A program made the position numbers and the translations under genes. A DNA stretch of 64,000 nucleotides, taken from assembly GCA_963796325.1 (NCBI GenBank), contig CAWCLF010000001.1, positions 1,736,001-1,800,000 on the forward strand, read 5' to 3'. Positions 34,101-43,406 of the stretch are shown one piece after another; the stretch's first letter is position 1; each line of letters begins with the position of its first letter. Source of the DNA: CAVYGN01 sp963796325 (GTDB lineage: Bacteria; Spirochaetota; Brevinematia; Brevinematales; JAOACQ01). The notes below the pieces were generated by a model. It made no database searches, was not told where the DNA came from, and saw nothing but the letters and a program-made list of their open reading frames with translations.

Positions 34101-35558
34101 TTATTGAGCGAACTTCATGGCACTATTCAGGCGCTTTATCGTCCGGGTCTTGCCGATGACCGGAATTATGAAATAAGTTTCGGGCCCTTTTGTCCTGCCT
34201 GTAAGAGCCGCCCGCAGAGGCAGGAAAAGGTTCTTGCCTTTAATCCCGGTTTCTCCGATTATTTTTTCAATAATTTCAGTGAAAACCTTTTCATCGATTT
34301 TCCTGTTCTCGTTGTTCAATATTTCAAGGAATTTAACGATTACTGATGCCGCTTCCGGTTTTTTCAATACCGATGCCGCTTCTTCGGTGAATTCGAAATC
34401 GTCGGTCAGAAAATACGATACGTGGTCCTTGATTTCCGAGAGGTGGGAGCAGTATCCCCGGGTAATCTCGAGAACCCCCTTGATAAACTTCCTGTTTTCA
34501 TCGTTCCCGAGATATTTTTCATCGATGAGCCCTGTTTCGAGAATGAAGGGCAGGGACAAATTAAAGATATTCTCGATGCCGCTGTTTATTATGTAGTGCT
34601 TGGCAAGCCAGTCCAGTTTGGCCGTGTCGAAAATAGCCGGACTTGGCGAAAGGCGGTCAAGGTCGAATAATTTGACAAGATCGCTCTTTGACAATATCTC
34701 CCTGCCGTCGGGGCTCGACCAGCCAAGGAGGGCGAGGTAATTGACGAGCGCGTCAGGCAGGTAGCCTTCTTTTCTCAGATCTTCGACGCTTGCGGCCCCA
34801 TGTCTTTTCGATAATTTCTGATGGTCCTTACCAAGGACGAGGGCCATATGGGCGAATTCAGGCACTTTGAAATTGAGGGCTTTATAAAGCATGAGCTGCC
34901 TCACGGTATTCGAGAGGTGCTCGTCGGCCCTGAGCACATGCGTGATGTTCATCAGGGCGTCGTCGACGGTTACCGCGAAATTGTAAACAGGCATCCCGTT
35001 GGACCTCATTATTATGAAATCGCCGACCATTCCCCTGGGAAAATTGACATTTCCCTTGACTTTATCGGTGAAACTGAAATCCTCGTCATATGCGATGAAC
35101 CTTACAACCGGTTTCCGCCCTTCCGATTTATATTTATCAATCTCTGCCTTTGCCAGGCGCCTGCAGTGCCCGTCGTAAACAGGAGGTTTTCCGGATGCCG
35201 CAAGCGCAGCCTTGCGCGCTTCCGATTCCTCCGGCGTGCAGTAGCAATGGTAGGCGTTGCCGCCGTCGATGAGCTTCGACGCATATTCATTGTAAATCTG
35301 AAGCCTGCCGCTTTGAAAATAGCTTTCCGCGGGGCCTTTCCTGCCGGGACCTTCGTCCCATTCCAGTCCCAGCCATGCAAGATCGTTTAAAAGGTTATCT
35401 ACATATTCCGGATGAGAACGGTCCATGTCTGTATCCTCTATCCTGAGTACGAATTTGCCGCCCGTATGCCTCGCATAGAGATAGGCAAAAAGGGCGGTCC
35501 TTACATTGCCGACATGAAGCATTCCTGTCGGGGAAGGCGCAAAGCGCGTCCTGACCAT
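34101..35558 (-). CDS. gltX: glutamyl-tRNA synthetase
   Basis: 485 residues, the usual length. Class I signatures are FAPSPTGMLHVGNVRTALF (HIGH equivalent) and KLSKRHGA (KMSKS equivalent). The C-terminal anticodon-binding domain is helical. The window also carries glnS, so glutaminyl-tRNA need not be made by the amidotransferase route, and this enzyme is probably discriminating. It has its own promoter. Confidence 0.95.
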   Translation of the reverse strand: MVRTRFAPSPTGMLHVGNVRTALFAYLYARHTGGKFVLRIEDTDMDRSHPEYVDNLLNDLAWLGLEWDEGPGRKGPAESYFQSGRLQIYNEYASKLIDGGNAYHCYCTPEESEARKAALAASGKPPVYDGHCRRLAKAEIDKYKSEGRKPVVRFIAYDEDFSFTDKVKGNVNFPRGMVGDFIIMRSNGMPVYNFAVTVDDALMNITHVLRADEHLSNTVRQLMLYKALNFKVPEFAHMALVLGKDHQKLSKRHGAASVEDLRKEGYLPDALVNYLALLGWSSPDGREILSKSDLVKLFDLDRLSPSPAIFDTAKLDWLAKHYIINSGIENIFNLSLPFILETGLIDEKYLGNDENRKFIKGVLEITRGYCSHLSEIKDHVSYFLTDDFEFTEEAASVLKKPEAASVIVKFLEILNNENRKIDEKVFTEIIEKIIGETGIKGKNLFLPLRAALTGRTKGPETYFIIPVIGKTRTIKRLNSAMKFAQ

Positions 35559-35584
35559 ATGCTGCTCCTTAAATTAACCGGGAT

Positions 35585-35613
35585 ATTTTAAAGGCGGAAG
35601 CCATTTATATCAA
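35585..35613 (-). promoter_or_regulatory. sigma70-type promoter for gltX-VOC/HAD-hisC
   Basis: On the minus strand: TTGATA (35613-35608), 17 bp spacer, TAAAAT (35590-35585). A good AAGGAG site precedes the gltX start. Confidence 0.6.
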
Positions 35614-35636
35614 GGACGGGGGATATAAGACGCCGC

Positions 35637-37007
35637 CTACTTATTTTTCATGCTTTCAAGGGCCTGCAGGAGCTTGGGGTCTTCGATGAGCTTTTCTATA
35701 AAACGGCTTTTATCCATCTGAAGGTCGACCTGGATAGGATATTTGAGGGGTTCCATTTTGCCGTTTATATAGATCACTACTATCGGACGGATCGTTTTTG
35801 ACGGATCGATATGGATGACCTGCGCAACTTCCTTTGTATTAAGCATAACATATGAATTAAGCGGTATGAGCGGCTTTCCGTAAAGGCGGCGAGGCATGTA
35901 ATTGATAAATTCGGTTGCAAACCTCGGATGGAATTTCACACCCGATAGGTTCTGTATCGCCAGGAATGAACTTGACACGGGGAAAGGGGAATGGTAGGGG
36001 GTTTCCGAAGTCAGGGCGTCGAAAGTGTCTGCGATGGTAATGACTTCGCAGATCTCGCCTATCTGGTCCCTTGAGATATGCATCGGGTAGCCGTTCCCGT
36101 CGTAATTTTCATGATGGCTCAGAAGGGAAGATTCGACGTCGGGACCGAAGTTTTTCTGATTCTTTATTATTTCGTAGCCCAGTATCGTGTGCTTCTGGAC
36201 AGCTTCCCACTCGTTTTCATTGAGGCCCCCCTTTTTATTAAGTATCTCCTTGGGAACCAGTATTTTGCCAAGGTCATGGAGAATGGCGCCCATGCCGAGG
36301 GTTTTAAGCTTTTCGCTGTTATACAACAGCTCCTTGCCGAACAGTATCGATATCATGGCGACGTTGATACTGTGCGTATAGGTATAACTGTCGAAATCCT
36401 TCAACTTGAGCATATTGAGAATCGTATATGTTTCGCTTATCGATATTTCGCCTATAAGCTGCTCGATGATATTTTCTATGTCCTTTTTGGGCAGCGCCGT
36501 TTTTTTCAGGACGCAGTTCTCGATTTCTTTAGCCAGGTACAGGGACTTTTCGATCAGCTGGTTAGATACTATGTATTTGTCGAGGCGGTAATAAGTAGCC
36601 GAATAAACGGGTTTGTTGTAGTTGAATTTTTTAATACCCTGGTCTTCCAGGCTTTTAATGATATCCGCGGTTATTATTTCTCCGCTTTCGACGATTTTTT
36701 TGCCGTCAGGCGTGAAAGCGTCGCCTTTCAGCGCTATTCCGGGGTAGAGGTCCTTGGTTTCGATTTCGATGAGCTTATACGATTTCTGAACTTCGTTTGC
36801 GGGAGGCGAATAAAAAAGCAGTTCGATGTTTTCGGATTTGAGCTGGTTTATGAGTTCTTCCGTGATCGGTTCTTCTTTGCCGATCTTTTTAACATGATTA
36901 TCGGTGAAGGCATCGGCTTCAAGGATCATCCCTGGCAGAAGCGTTTCCGTGTGGATCTCTACAAGGATCTCATTGTTGTCGCTGTTGATTTTAATTTCAG
37001 GATTCAT
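35637..37007 (-). CDS. HD-GYP cyclic-di-GMP phosphodiesterase-like protein
   Basis: 456 residues. The N-terminal 150 or so residues have two similar small domains (TLLPGMILEADAF and LYPGIALKGDAF), so a tandem repeat. The C-terminal half is an HD-GYP domain: GAILHDLGKILVPKEILNKKGGLNENEW, a KHTILGYEII stretch and SHHENYDGNGYPMHIS with the GYP signature. The metal-binding His/Asp residues are present, so c-di-GMP hydrolysis is plausible. It may influence motility or envelope functions. Confidence 0.85.
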   Translation of the reverse strand: MNPEIKINSDNNEILVEIHTETLLPGMILEADAFTDNHVKKIGKEEPITEELINQLKSENIELLFYSPPANEVQKSYKLIEIETKDLYPGIALKGDAFTPDGKKIVESGEIITADIIKSLEDQGIKKFNYNKPVYSATYYRLDKYIVSNQLIEKSLYLAKEIENCVLKKTALPKKDIENIIEQLIGEISISETYTILNMLKLKDFDSYTYTHSINVAMISILFGKELLYNSEKLKTLGMGAILHDLGKILVPKEILNKKGGLNENEWEAVQKHTILGYEIIKNQKNFGPDVESSLLSHHENYDGNGYPMHISRDQIGEICEVITIADTFDALTSETPYHSPFPVSSSFLAIQNLSGVKFHPRFATEFINYMPRRLYGKPLIPLNSYVMLNTKEVAQVIHIDPSKTIRPIVVIYINGKMEPLKYPIQVDLQMDKSRFIEKLIEDPKLLQALESMKNK

Positions 37008-37064
37008 AGATCGACATCCTGCGGCCCCCCGGAGCGTATAAATTTTTAATTGTAAATAATATTA

Positions 37065-37093
37065 ATTGTATATTGAAGCGGTGAAAATTTCAA
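37065..37093 (-). promoter_or_regulatory. sigma70-type promoter for the HD-GYP gene
   Basis: On the minus strand: TTGAAA (37093-37088), 17 bp spacer, TACAAT (37070-37065). Confidence 0.55.
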
Positions 37094-37251
37094 TGAATAA
37101 TTGCAACCGGTCAAACCGGGATCTGAAATATTTTTTTCATGAATTGCCTTTCATTCAATTTATTTCCGTATTATTATTATACACACTAAAATATCCGGGT
37201 GATAACTGTTTTCCTGCATTAAGAACGTAAAATATTAAAAGGGGGAATATA

Positions 37252-37632
37252 ATGAAAATAAGCATAATTGCCCTGGGGACCCTGTTTGCTCTGGCGGTTA
37301 TGATCGCGGCCTGTGCGGCGTCTCCGGGTTCGAATTCAAGCTCCAGCTCTTCCAGCTCCAGTTCGTCATCTATCTTCACGATCGTGGGAGCATGGACCCT
37401 GAATTATTCTTTTAACAGCGCCGGATCCAGATCGACCGTAATAATATTCAGCAATGACGGCACTTTCGGCGAGCAGGATCATAGCAAGGGAACCTGGAGC
37501 ACTAATGCAGCTTCGGTCGTTTGGATTTATTCCACCGGTGAACAATGGTCAGGGATAACTAATGGTAATAATGATATAGTCGGCACAATGACCCTCCCGT
37601 TGCCGGGCATCTGGGAAGCGATAAGGCAATAA
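37252..37632 (+). CDS. small lipoprotein with poly-Ser tether
   Basis: 126 residues behind an AAGGGGG site. Lipobox MIAACAAS, then a tract of about 15 serines, then a small beta domain (IVGAWTLNYSFN, STVIIFSNDGTFGEQDHSKGTWS, NDIVGTMTLPLPGIW) that resembles a minimal lipocalin-like fold. The serines use mixed AGC, TCC and TCG codons, so slippage is limited. Same tether design as the genes at 5160 and 43407. Confidence 0.7.
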   Translation: MKISIIALGTLFALAVMIAACAASPGSNSSSSSSSSSSSSIFTIVGAWTLNYSFNSAGSRSTVIIFSNDGTFGEQDHSKGTWSTNAASVVWIYSTGEQWSGITNGNNDIVGTMTLPLPGIWEAIRQ

Positions 37633-37704
37633 TAAGCTCACAAAATGCCGCTTAACACAATCTCTATTCTTTTCAGAACACGAATGCTCCCATAATGTCA
37701 AAAA

Positions 37705-37733
37705 TTGTGATTAGTGCGATTCTCGTTTAAAAT
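37705..37733 (+). promoter_or_regulatory. sigma70-type promoter for glnS
   Basis: TTGTGA (37705-37710), 17 bp spacer, TAAAAT (37728-37733), about 45 bp before the start at 37778. Confidence 0.5.
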
Positions 37734-37777
37734 ATGAATATCTGCATAGATATTTGTATGAGGGAGAATAGTGTTAT

Positions 37778-39478
37778 ATGGCGGAAATGGAAACCGGCGG
37801 ATCGATTCAAAGCGTCAATTTTATCCAGTCGATAATTAATGAAGATAACGGCAGCGGCGTATACGGGGGCAAAGTTCATACTCGTTTTCCGCCCGAACCT
37901 AACGGATATCTTCATATCGGGCATGCGAAATCGATATGCCTGAATTTCGGAACTGCGGCAAGGAATAACGGATTATGCAACCTCCGTTTCGACGATACAA
38001 ACCCTTCCAAAGAGGAAACTGAATATGTCGAATCGATCATGCAGGATGTAAAGTGGCTCGGTTTCGACTGGGAAGACCGTCTTTTCTACGCCTCGGATTA
38101 TTACGAAGCCCTTTTTAATTATGCGGTCAGGCTTATCGAATACGGCAAGGCGTACGTCTGCGACCTTACCGCCACGGAAGTAAGGGAATACAGGGGCACA
38201 TTGAAGGAACCCGGCAGGCCGAGCCCTTTCAGGGACAGGGCCATCGATGAAAACCTTGATCTTTTTAATAAGATGAAAAACGGAGATTTCCCCGACGGTT
38301 CCAGGACTCTGCGCGCTAAAATCGACATGTCTTCGCCCAACCTTAACCTGAGAGACCCGGTCATATACAGGATACTGAGGAGCGCTCATCACAGAACGGG
38401 CGACAAGTGGTGCATTTACCCTATGTACGATTACGCCCATCCGGTTTCCGACGCTATCGAAGGCATAACACATTCCATATGCACTCTTGAGTTCGAGGAC
38501 CATCGTCCTCTTTACGATTGGGTGCTCGAGTCACTCGAATTTAACCCGAGGCCCAAGCAGATCGAGTTTGCAAGGCTGAACCTTACGCATACGGTAATGA
38601 GCAAGAGGAAGCTTCTCGAGCTTGTCAAGGGCGGATATGTCGGCGGCTGGGATGATCCGCGGATGCCCACTATATCGGGATTCAGAAGGCGCGGTTATAC
38701 CCCCGGGGCTATACGCGATTTCTGCGAGAGGATCGGCGTCGCCAAGGCTAACAGCATAGTCGATATTTCACTTCTTGAACACTGCCTCAGGGAAGACCTG
38801 AACAAGAGCGCTCCAAGACGCATGGCCGTTATCGATCCTTTGAAGGTTGTTATCGATAATTATCCCGACGGGAAATCTGAAAATTTCGAAGCCGAGAACA
38901 ATCCCGAAGACGCCTCCGCGGGCAAAAGGACGGTCCCCTTTTCGAAAATCATTTATATAGAAAGGGATGATTTCATGGAGGATCCGCCTAAGAACTTCTT
39001 CAGGCTGGCGCCCGGGAGGGAGATAAGGCTGAAGTATGCATATTATATAAGATGCGTCGATGTCCTGAAGGACGCGAAAGGTGAAGTCAGGGAACTTCAT
39101 TGCACATACGATCCCGATTCAAAGGGAGGCTGGACGAACGACGGCCGGAAGGTAATGGGCACTTCGCACTGGGTTTCCGAATCTCATGCCGTCGGCCTTG
39201 AAGTCAGGCTTTACGGCCACCTGTTTTCCGATGAAAACCCGGGGGAGGAAAAAGACGGGGCCGATTACAGGGATAACCTGAATAAAGAATCGCTGACCGT
39301 ACTCTTAAAATGCAAGGGCGAACCTTCCCTTGCCGGTGCAAAAGCGGGGGAAAGATACCAATTCCTGAGGCAGGGTTATTTCTGCGCGGATCCCGACAGC
39401 TCAATAGGTAAACCCATATTTAACAGGACGGTATCCCTGATGGATTCATGGTCTAAAAAACAAAAAAAAGGCTCCTGA
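37778..39478 (+). CDS. glnS: glutaminyl-tRNA synthetase
   Basis: 566 residues, the normal length. Class I signatures are FPPEPNGYLHIGHAKSICLNFG (HIGH) and VMSKRKL (KMSKS); RFDDTNPSKEE and the C-terminal anticodon-binding beta barrels match GlnRS. It charges tRNA-Gln directly. GlnRS in bacteria is mostly found in Proteobacteria and a few other groups, so its presence beside gltX is informative. Confidence 0.95.
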   Translation: MAEMETGGSIQSVNFIQSIINEDNGSGVYGGKVHTRFPPEPNGYLHIGHAKSICLNFGTAARNNGLCNLRFDDTNPSKEETEYVESIMQDVKWLGFDWEDRLFYASDYYEALFNYAVRLIEYGKAYVCDLTATEVREYRGTLKEPGRPSPFRDRAIDENLDLFNKMKNGDFPDGSRTLRAKIDMSSPNLNLRDPVIYRILRSAHHRTGDKWCIYPMYDYAHPVSDAIEGITHSICTLEFEDHRPLYDWVLESLEFNPRPKQIEFARLNLTHTVMSKRKLLELVKGGYVGGWDDPRMPTISGFRRRGYTPGAIRDFCERIGVAKANSIVDISLLEHCLREDLNKSAPRRMAVIDPLKVVIDNYPDGKSENFEAENNPEDASAGKRTVPFSKIIYIERDDFMEDPPKNFFRLAPGREIRLKYAYYIRCVDVLKDAKGEVRELHCTYDPDSKGGWTNDGRKVMGTSHWVSESHAVGLEVRLYGHLFSDENPGEEKDGADYRDNLNKESLTVLLKCKGEPSLAGAKAGERYQFLRQGYFCADPDSSIGKPIFNRTVSLMDSWSKKQKKGS

Positions 39479-39501
39479 ATATTTCTTTCGGCTATGCTTA
39501 A

Positions 39502-40752
39502 ATGAAGATTATTATTGTTGTCATTTCCTGTTCTTTTCTTTTTTTTACAGTCATTTATTCCGGAAGCCCGATACCTGCCGGGGGAAACCTGGAAGCGATG
39601 CCTGTGATTCTCGAACCCACATATTATGATAATACGAATACGTATAAGGACATCGGGTTCGACTTTCCTCCTGCTTCCGTCATTGAACCTTTGTTATCGG
39701 CCGCGGTATCGAACGGGCTTCCCGGAGCGGTTATACTTATCGAATCTCCCTATTGGGGGGCATGGGCATGCGCAAAGGGCATGGTAGATATCAAAAACGG
39801 CATAGAAATGAAAAATAACAGTTTAAGCAGGGTCGGCAGCATAACAAAGGTCTTTGTCAGTGTTATCGTAATGCAGCTGGCCGAAGAGGGCAGCCTGTCG
39901 CTTGATGATCCCGTCTCCAATTACCTCCCTCTGGAGATAATCAGGAACGTTAATAACGCCGGGGCCGCAACGATCAGGCAGCTTCTCAATCATACAAGCG
40001 GCATAGCGAATTACACGGAGTATCTGACCCCGGAGAAGTATTATCTTGCCGGAAATAATGAAAAACTCAATTCAAAAAATATTATCGGGATGGTTTCCGG
40101 TAAACCGGCGTATTTCAGCCCCGGGAAGGGATGGCATTATTCCAATACGGCTTATATACTCCTTGGCCTTATTATAGAGGACATTACAGGAATTTCCCTT
40201 GAAGAGAATTTATTAAAAAGGATCTTTGCGCCCCTTTCCCTTAAAAGCACTTATTACGATCCGGATAATCCTGTTCACCTGGAAACTTCGAGAGGATATG
40301 TCGATTATTACAGCAACGGAAAATATCTTGATATGACCGACTTCGATTCGAGCTGCAGGACGCCCGACGGAGGGATCGTCTCATGCGTTTACGATCTTGC
40401 CGGCTTCATTGAAGCGGTTTTTAAAGACAGGCTGCTCCTATCCTATTCATCAGTTTATGAAATGACAAATAAAATGAATTACTGGCGGTCGGAATCTTCC
40501 GTAAGGATCGATTACGGCCTGGGGCTCGAGCGGCTGTCGTTTGCCGACGGGACCGTTATGTTCGGTCATTCCGGAGCCCATGGAAGTTATACCGCATATA
40601 TGTATTATTGCCCTGAAGGGGAAATGTCTATTACCGCTCTTTTTAACAGTTCAAGGCTGACGGGGAAAAGCGCCCTTATCATCAACAGCTTATGGCCTAA
40701 GGTATTGTCAATAACCGAGAAGGCCGGTAAAGCGCATGATTTAAGACCTTAA
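39502..40752 (+). CDS. exported serine hydrolase of the beta-lactamase (class C / DD-peptidase) fold
   Basis: 416 residues, 23 bp after glnS. Sec signal, then the SxxK motif SITK (S113, K116), the YSN motif (in HYSNTAYILLG) and a HSGAHG motif in the place of KTG. This is the layout of the beta-lactamase/D-alanyl-D-alanine carboxypeptidase/esterase family (class C-like). Family members cleave peptidoglycan stem peptides, beta-lactams or esters, and the sequence does not decide between them. Confidence 0.85.
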   Translation: MKIIIVVISCSFLFFTVIYSGSPIPAGGNLEAMPVILEPTYYDNTNTYKDIGFDFPPASVIEPLLSAAVSNGLPGAVILIESPYWGAWACAKGMVDIKNGIEMKNNSLSRVGSITKVFVSVIVMQLAEEGSLSLDDPVSNYLPLEIIRNVNNAGAATIRQLLNHTSGIANYTEYLTPEKYYLAGNNEKLNSKNIIGMVSGKPAYFSPGKGWHYSNTAYILLGLIIEDITGISLEENLLKRIFAPLSLKSTYYDPDNPVHLETSRGYVDYYSNGKYLDMTDFDSSCRTPDGGIVSCVYDLAGFIEAVFKDRLLLSYSSVYEMTNKMNYWRSESSVRIDYGLGLERLSFADGTVMFGHSGAHGSYTAYMYYCPEGEMSITALFNSSRLTGKSALIINSLWPKVLSITEKAGKAHDLRP

Positions 40753-40763
40753 AATGTCATGTT

Positions 40764-41180
40764 TCAGGTATTATCCTTGCTTTTGAAATACTTTACCGAT
40801 TCTTCGTTAACCAGCGTCCAGATGCTGTATGCGCCCAGCGCAGTACCTACAGGTATGTGGGTCAGGTTGAAGAAAGAGATGACAATGACGGTGATGCGGC
40901 CCCATTCCTTTTTATATAGAACGCCGATCCCACCTGTTATGCCGGCTATTGAAAATACAAGCACAATCACTGCGATTATATACAGGATAATGGGGACTAT
41001 ATCCATTACCGTTTCGGGTATCTGACCGTGGTTACTCAGGCTTACCCTTAAAATAAAACCTGCAATGCGCCCGAACAGGGCTGCGAATAAAAAGAGCGCA
41101 ACCCCCAGCGCATAGACAAGACTGCTGTATACGATATTGAGTATTCCGGCGAGTTTAATATGCTTTTCCATAATCCGCAT
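40764..41180 (-). CDS. four-TM membrane protein, DUF4064-like
   Basis: 138 residues with about four hydrophobic helices (HIKLAGILNIVYSSLVYALGVALFLFAALFG, ILYIIAVIVLVFSIAGITGGIGVLYKKEWGRITVIVISFFNLTHIPVGTALGAYSIWTL). The segment GGIGVLYKKEWGR is common in small DUF4064-type membrane proteins. It follows fliD by 10 bp, so it is probably co-transcribed. Function unknown. Confidence 0.65.
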   Translation of the reverse strand: MRIMEKHIKLAGILNIVYSSLVYALGVALFLFAALFGRIAGFILRVSLSNHGQIPETVMDIVPIILYIIAVIVLVFSIAGITGGIGVLYKKEWGRITVIVISFFNLTHIPVGTALGAYSIWTLVNEESVKYFKSKDNT

Positions 41181-41190
41181 CCGGCCTTTC

Positions 41191-43239
41191 TTACTGTTTA
41201 AGCTGGCTGTTTAGCCATTTTTCCTTGTTCCCGGTGTCGTTAATGACCTGGTTCATCTTCCCGTATTTTTCCCTCAGGTCCTGTTCATAAGCCGAAAGAT
41301 TGACGGTCATCTTTTCTATGTCTTTCTGGCTTTGTTTTATCTTCTCATCGTTATAGGCTATCCTTCTTTCAAAGAAGCTTCCTGTTCCGATCCCGAGCCT
41401 TAATGCCTGGTTTGCGGCGACGGCAACGCCGGAATCCTTTACGAGGTCTCCATGAGTATCGTATGCAAAGATCTGTTCCACTCCGTCGAACCTCATTTTT
41501 AATTCCGAACGGAGTTTTTCAATTTCAATGTTTAAAAGCCCCATCCTGGCGGAGGTCCACTCCTCGGACGTCCTGTCGAACGATCCGTTTTTCTTCGTGT
41601 ACAGCCCTATCTGCTCCAGGAGGTTCAGCTGCCTTTCATATACGGTTTTATAAGGTTCTTCCGTGATTGTGCGGAGCCTGTTCATGAGTATCGTTACCGA
41701 GCTTTCTGTTTCGAATACTCCGTCTTTAAGGTTTTCCTGGCTCCTTTTGGAGAGGGGCGTGTGGTCCAGATTCGGCGCCGTCACTATATGCAGGTATTCC
41801 ATCGCCTTATTATAGCTGTCAACCCAGGCAAGTATTGCATCCTCGACCTTTTTATAGTCATGATCGATGCTGACGTCAACCGGTGTTTTCGATTCGCTTT
41901 TGAGATTGAAATTCACTCCGTCGACCAGGTCGCCTATCGCATTCTTGTCCCTTTTAACTTCGACGCCGTTGAAATTGATAATGGAATCGCAGGCCTTGGA
42001 TATTGGATTTTTAGGCTGGATGCCGCCTTCGGAAATTTTTGTCGAGAATCTTGCATCGGAAATCAGGATTTCCTTGTCCGTGTTTTTATTCCTGACGGTA
42101 ACGGAATCGACCGTTTTATCCTTATAAGTGGACAGCGAGTTGCTGAAGCTGCCGGTGTTGTCGATAAGATATGTTTTTACAGTACCGTCGCTGAATGTTA
42201 GGGTGAGGATCTCGGTAAAATTGCTTACTTCTGCCGGAAGCTCTTTCTTTTCCTCGTAATAACTTATCAGGCTTCCTCCCGCCACTGTGACATTTGAAAC
42301 GGAAACCGGTTCCATTAAGTTGATATCGACGTTTGAAATGCCGAAATTCGTTCCTTCTGCTTCGGGTTTATATGCATTCATCGACGCATTGAAATAAAAA
42401 ACTGTGCCTTCTCCGATCTTTATATTGTCGCTTGTCATGCTTACCCGGCCTTCGTCGCCGGGTTTCAGATCGACCTTTTTATTGTCAGAAACGATAGGGG
42501 CGCCTGAACTCGCAATTTTGCTGAAATCGATCGAATGATCTTCGGTTTTCGCTTCTCCCTGTCCAATAAGATTGATAAGGGAAAGGGCGCTGATATCGCC
42601 GCCGAACGACAGCTTGTTTTTTTCGCCGGTTTCCTTCCCGCTGACGACCAGGATGGAACTCGATTCCGTATCGTTGATTATCTGTGTCGTCAGGATATCG
42701 CCCGCCTGCTGCTGTATGGCGTCGGCAAGCTGGTAAATCGATCCGCCTGCAAATTTGATTTTGAGGGTTTTGCCGTTCATGCCGGCAGTGAATTCACAGG
42801 GAGGAAGGACCTTGTTCCTGGGTGTGGACGAACTCTTAAAGGAATCCGGCTTTGCCGTCTGCAGGACCGTCACCTTGTAATTTTCTTTCTTCGCTCTTCT
42901 TTCAGCGCCTGCTTCGAGGACAGCCGTATCGGAAGATGACCCGACCATGTCGCGGAAAGGGGATTTGAAATCGTACATGGCCCTTGATTTGTCGTCGAGG
43001 TCCCTGAGGAACTTTGTAAGGTCTTTTGCTATATCGTTTTCAAGTTTAATATCCTGTATCTCGGATTCCTTTTTCTGAATCGGCATCTTCTTGATGAGGA
43101 TCAGTTTCTGGATCGTGTCTTCGGTGTCGAGCTTGCTGTTTCCCGGAATATTGAAAAATACCTTGCCCGATGTTTCCTCCGTGAACGATTTTATATAAAA
43201 TAAACTCAAGAATAATAATATGATAAATAAGTATCTCAT
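41191..43239 (-). CDS. fliD: flagellar filament cap protein FliD with an apparent Sec signal
   Basis: 682 residues. The FliD N-terminal domain aligns with spirochaetal FliD: FFNIPGNSKLDTEDTIQKLILIKKMPI, AMYDFKSPFRDMVGSSSDTAVLEA, KVTVLQTAKPDSF. The C-terminal FliD domain is also present (DGVNFNLKSESKTPVDVSIDH, a long helical tail). Residues 1-20 form a charged-hydrophobic segment (MRYLFIILLFLSLFYIKSF) that looks like a Sec signal. Ordinary FliD has none, because it leaves through the flagellar export channel. In spirochaetes the filaments are periplasmic, so Sec export is conceivable. Confidence 0.78.
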   Translation of the reverse strand: MRYLFIILLFLSLFYIKSFTEETSGKVFFNIPGNSKLDTEDTIQKLILIKKMPIQKKESEIQDIKLENDIAKDLTKFLRDLDDKSRAMYDFKSPFRDMVGSSSDTAVLEAGAERRAKKENYKVTVLQTAKPDSFKSSSTPRNKVLPPCEFTAGMNGKTLKIKFAGGSIYQLADAIQQQAGDILTTQIINDTESSSILVVSGKETGEKNKLSFGGDISALSLINLIGQGEAKTEDHSIDFSKIASSGAPIVSDNKKVDLKPGDEGRVSMTSDNIKIGEGTVFYFNASMNAYKPEAEGTNFGISNVDINLMEPVSVSNVTVAGGSLISYYEEKKELPAEVSNFTEILTLTFSDGTVKTYLIDNTGSFSNSLSTYKDKTVDSVTVRNKNTDKEILISDARFSTKISEGGIQPKNPISKACDSIINFNGVEVKRDKNAIGDLVDGVNFNLKSESKTPVDVSIDHDYKKVEDAILAWVDSYNKAMEYLHIVTAPNLDHTPLSKRSQENLKDGVFETESSVTILMNRLRTITEEPYKTVYERQLNLLEQIGLYTKKNGSFDRTSEEWTSARMGLLNIEIEKLRSELKMRFDGVEQIFAYDTHGDLVKDSGVAVAANQALRLGIGTGSFFERRIAYNDEKIKQSQKDIEKMTVNLSAYEQDLREKYGKMNQVINDTGNKEKWLNSQLKQ

Positions 43240-43334
43240 AACTTATCCCCTCTTACTATATAATATACGCTATTTCTTATTAATTATCGGAATATTTCTG
43301 ATTAATATAATTTGCAAAAATCTTTGCCGGGGCG

Positions 43335-43357
43335 GGGGCCGCCATTGAGGCAGCCCC
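43335..43357. other. GC-rich hairpin downstream of the repeat lipoprotein
   Basis: GGGGC-c-GCC (43335-43343) pairs with GGC-a-GCCCC (43349-43357) around a 5 nt loop. It lies between the stop of the lipoprotein gene and fliD (both minus strand). Only a weak T-rich tract follows on that strand, so it is at best an imperfect terminator. Confidence 0.3.
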
Positions 43358-43406
43358 TGTTAATTTCTTTTGGATTGAATCCGGATTGGAGCCTTCTTTA
43401 AATTAT

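Noticed and set aside
36078..37049. A 323-codon open frame on the plus strand
   Set aside because: It lies entirely antisense to the HD-GYP gene, which has clear motifs, promoter and ribosome-binding site. The antisense frame has no recognisable domain.
43240..43330. Possible sigma28 promoter for fliD (a TCCGATAA-like -10)
   Set aside because: There is no TAAA-type -35 at the required distance, so the match is probably chance.
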